Source: Mycolicibacterium cosmeticum | GTDB lineage: Bacteria > Actinomycetota > Actinomycetes > Mycobacteriales > Mycobacteriaceae | Direction: 5' to 3' | NCBI RefSeq assembly: GCF_000613185.1 | Contig: NZ_CCBB010000003.1 | Coordinates: forward strand, 1,054,001 to 1,118,000 | Length of the DNA: 64,000 nt | The notes under the pieces: generated by a model | Told to the model about the DNA's origin: nothing | What the model saw: the letters and a program-made list of their open reading frames with translations, nothing else | Database searches by the model: none | Position numbers and translations under genes: made by a program | Shown here: piece by piece, positions 63,744 through 64,000 of the stretch | Layout of the letters: the number at the start of each line of letters is the position of its first letter | How positions within the stretch are numbered: position 1 is the stretch's first letter

Positions 63744-64000
63744 ATGCTGCTCGACCTGGTGCTGCCCGTCGAATGCGGTGGCTGCGCCGCGCCCGGCACC
63801 CGCTGGTGCCCGGTGTGCGACGCCGAGCTGCGCGCCAAGGCCGCCGAACCACGCGTCGTGACACCCCGGCTCGATCCGGGCGTCCCGGTGCTGTCCCTGG
63901 GGCGCTACGCCGCGGCGCGCCGGCGGGCCATCGTCGCGGCCAAGGAACACGGCCGGGCCGACCTGATCACGCCGTTGGCGCTCGCGGTGCGCACCGGACT
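63744..64000 (+). CDS. ComF-family phosphoribosyltransferase-like protein (cut by window edge)
   Basis: The first 85 residues are present. The start MLLDLVLPVECGGCAAPGTR and WCPVCDAEL form the N-terminal four-cysteine zinc ribbon of ComF/amidophosphoribosyltransferase-like proteins, followed by SLGRYAAARRRAIVAAKEHG. The PRPP-binding part lies outside the window. It corresponds to Rv3242c; the Rv3243c position between it and lpqB is empty here. Confidence 0.85.
   Translation, partial: MLLDLVLPVECGGCAAPGTRWCPVCDAELRAKAAEPRVVTPRLDPGVPVLSLGRYAAARRRAIVAAKEHGRADLITPLALAVRTG

Overview
The window is a high-GC stretch of a mycobacterial chromosome, most likely a rapidly growing Mycolicibacterium. The backbone follows the order of the Mycobacterium tuberculosis Rv3278c to Rv3242c region in mirror image: PH-domain protein, GtrA, purK, purE, fadE25, lcp1, wbbL, GDP-mannose pyrophosphorylase, fbiB, fbiA, whiB2, pmmA, manA, alkB, rubA, rubB, a TetR regulator, sahH, tmk, mtrA, mtrB, lpqB and a ComF-type protein. 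Family names come from recognised motifs and remembered synteny; no database was searched.

Positions 1-13227 hold purine synthesis, an acyl-CoA dehydrogenase, cell-wall linkage-unit genes and the F420 genes fbiA-fbiB with a Nudix gene. A secreted glycosyl hydrolase sits where rmlD would be expected. At 13561-19911 are whiB2, an intact IS481-type element (14022-15117, 6-bp target duplication GCTAGT) and the mannose activation genes pmmA-SIS-manA.

Positions 19912-43153, between manA and alkB, are accessory metabolism. They contain an NDMA-dependent methanol dehydrogenase with MoxR and CoxE maturation partners, a second iron alcohol dehydrogenase and the MnoS-MnoR pair. Next come a DinB-fold protein, a Tat-exported catalase-like peroxidase with a cytochrome b561, and a second two-component system. 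An IclR-controlled operon then encodes a complete sugar-acid route (polyol/sugar-acid dehydrogenases, MHS transporter, mannonate dehydratase, KDPG aldolase, KDG kinase). The block ends with a mycofactocin cluster made of mftM and mftABCD only. Mycofactocin is the redox cofactor used by NDMA-dependent alcohol dehydrogenases, so the first and last parts are functionally tied. mftE, mftF and mftR are not in the window.

Positions 43154-47034 carry the alkane hydroxylase/rubredoxin operon, its TetR regulator and sahH. Between sahH and tmk is an inserted block of about 12 kb. Its distinctive part (51249-58829, minus strand) is a CpnT-like type VII secretion polymorphic toxin locus: two Esx/WXG100-like genes, a very large toxin with a papain-like deamidase (Tox-PL) domain, two tandem immunity genes, a second unrelated toxin domain, and alternating immunity and free toxin-domain genes coupled by short overlaps. 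The toxin frame stays open right across the two tandem immunity genes and continues in frame into the second toxin domain. This is the most unusual feature of the window. The right edge (58917-64000) is the essential tmk-mtrA-mtrB-lpqB cell-envelope regulation block.

No tRNA, rRNA, CRISPR array, prophage integrase or replication origin was seen.
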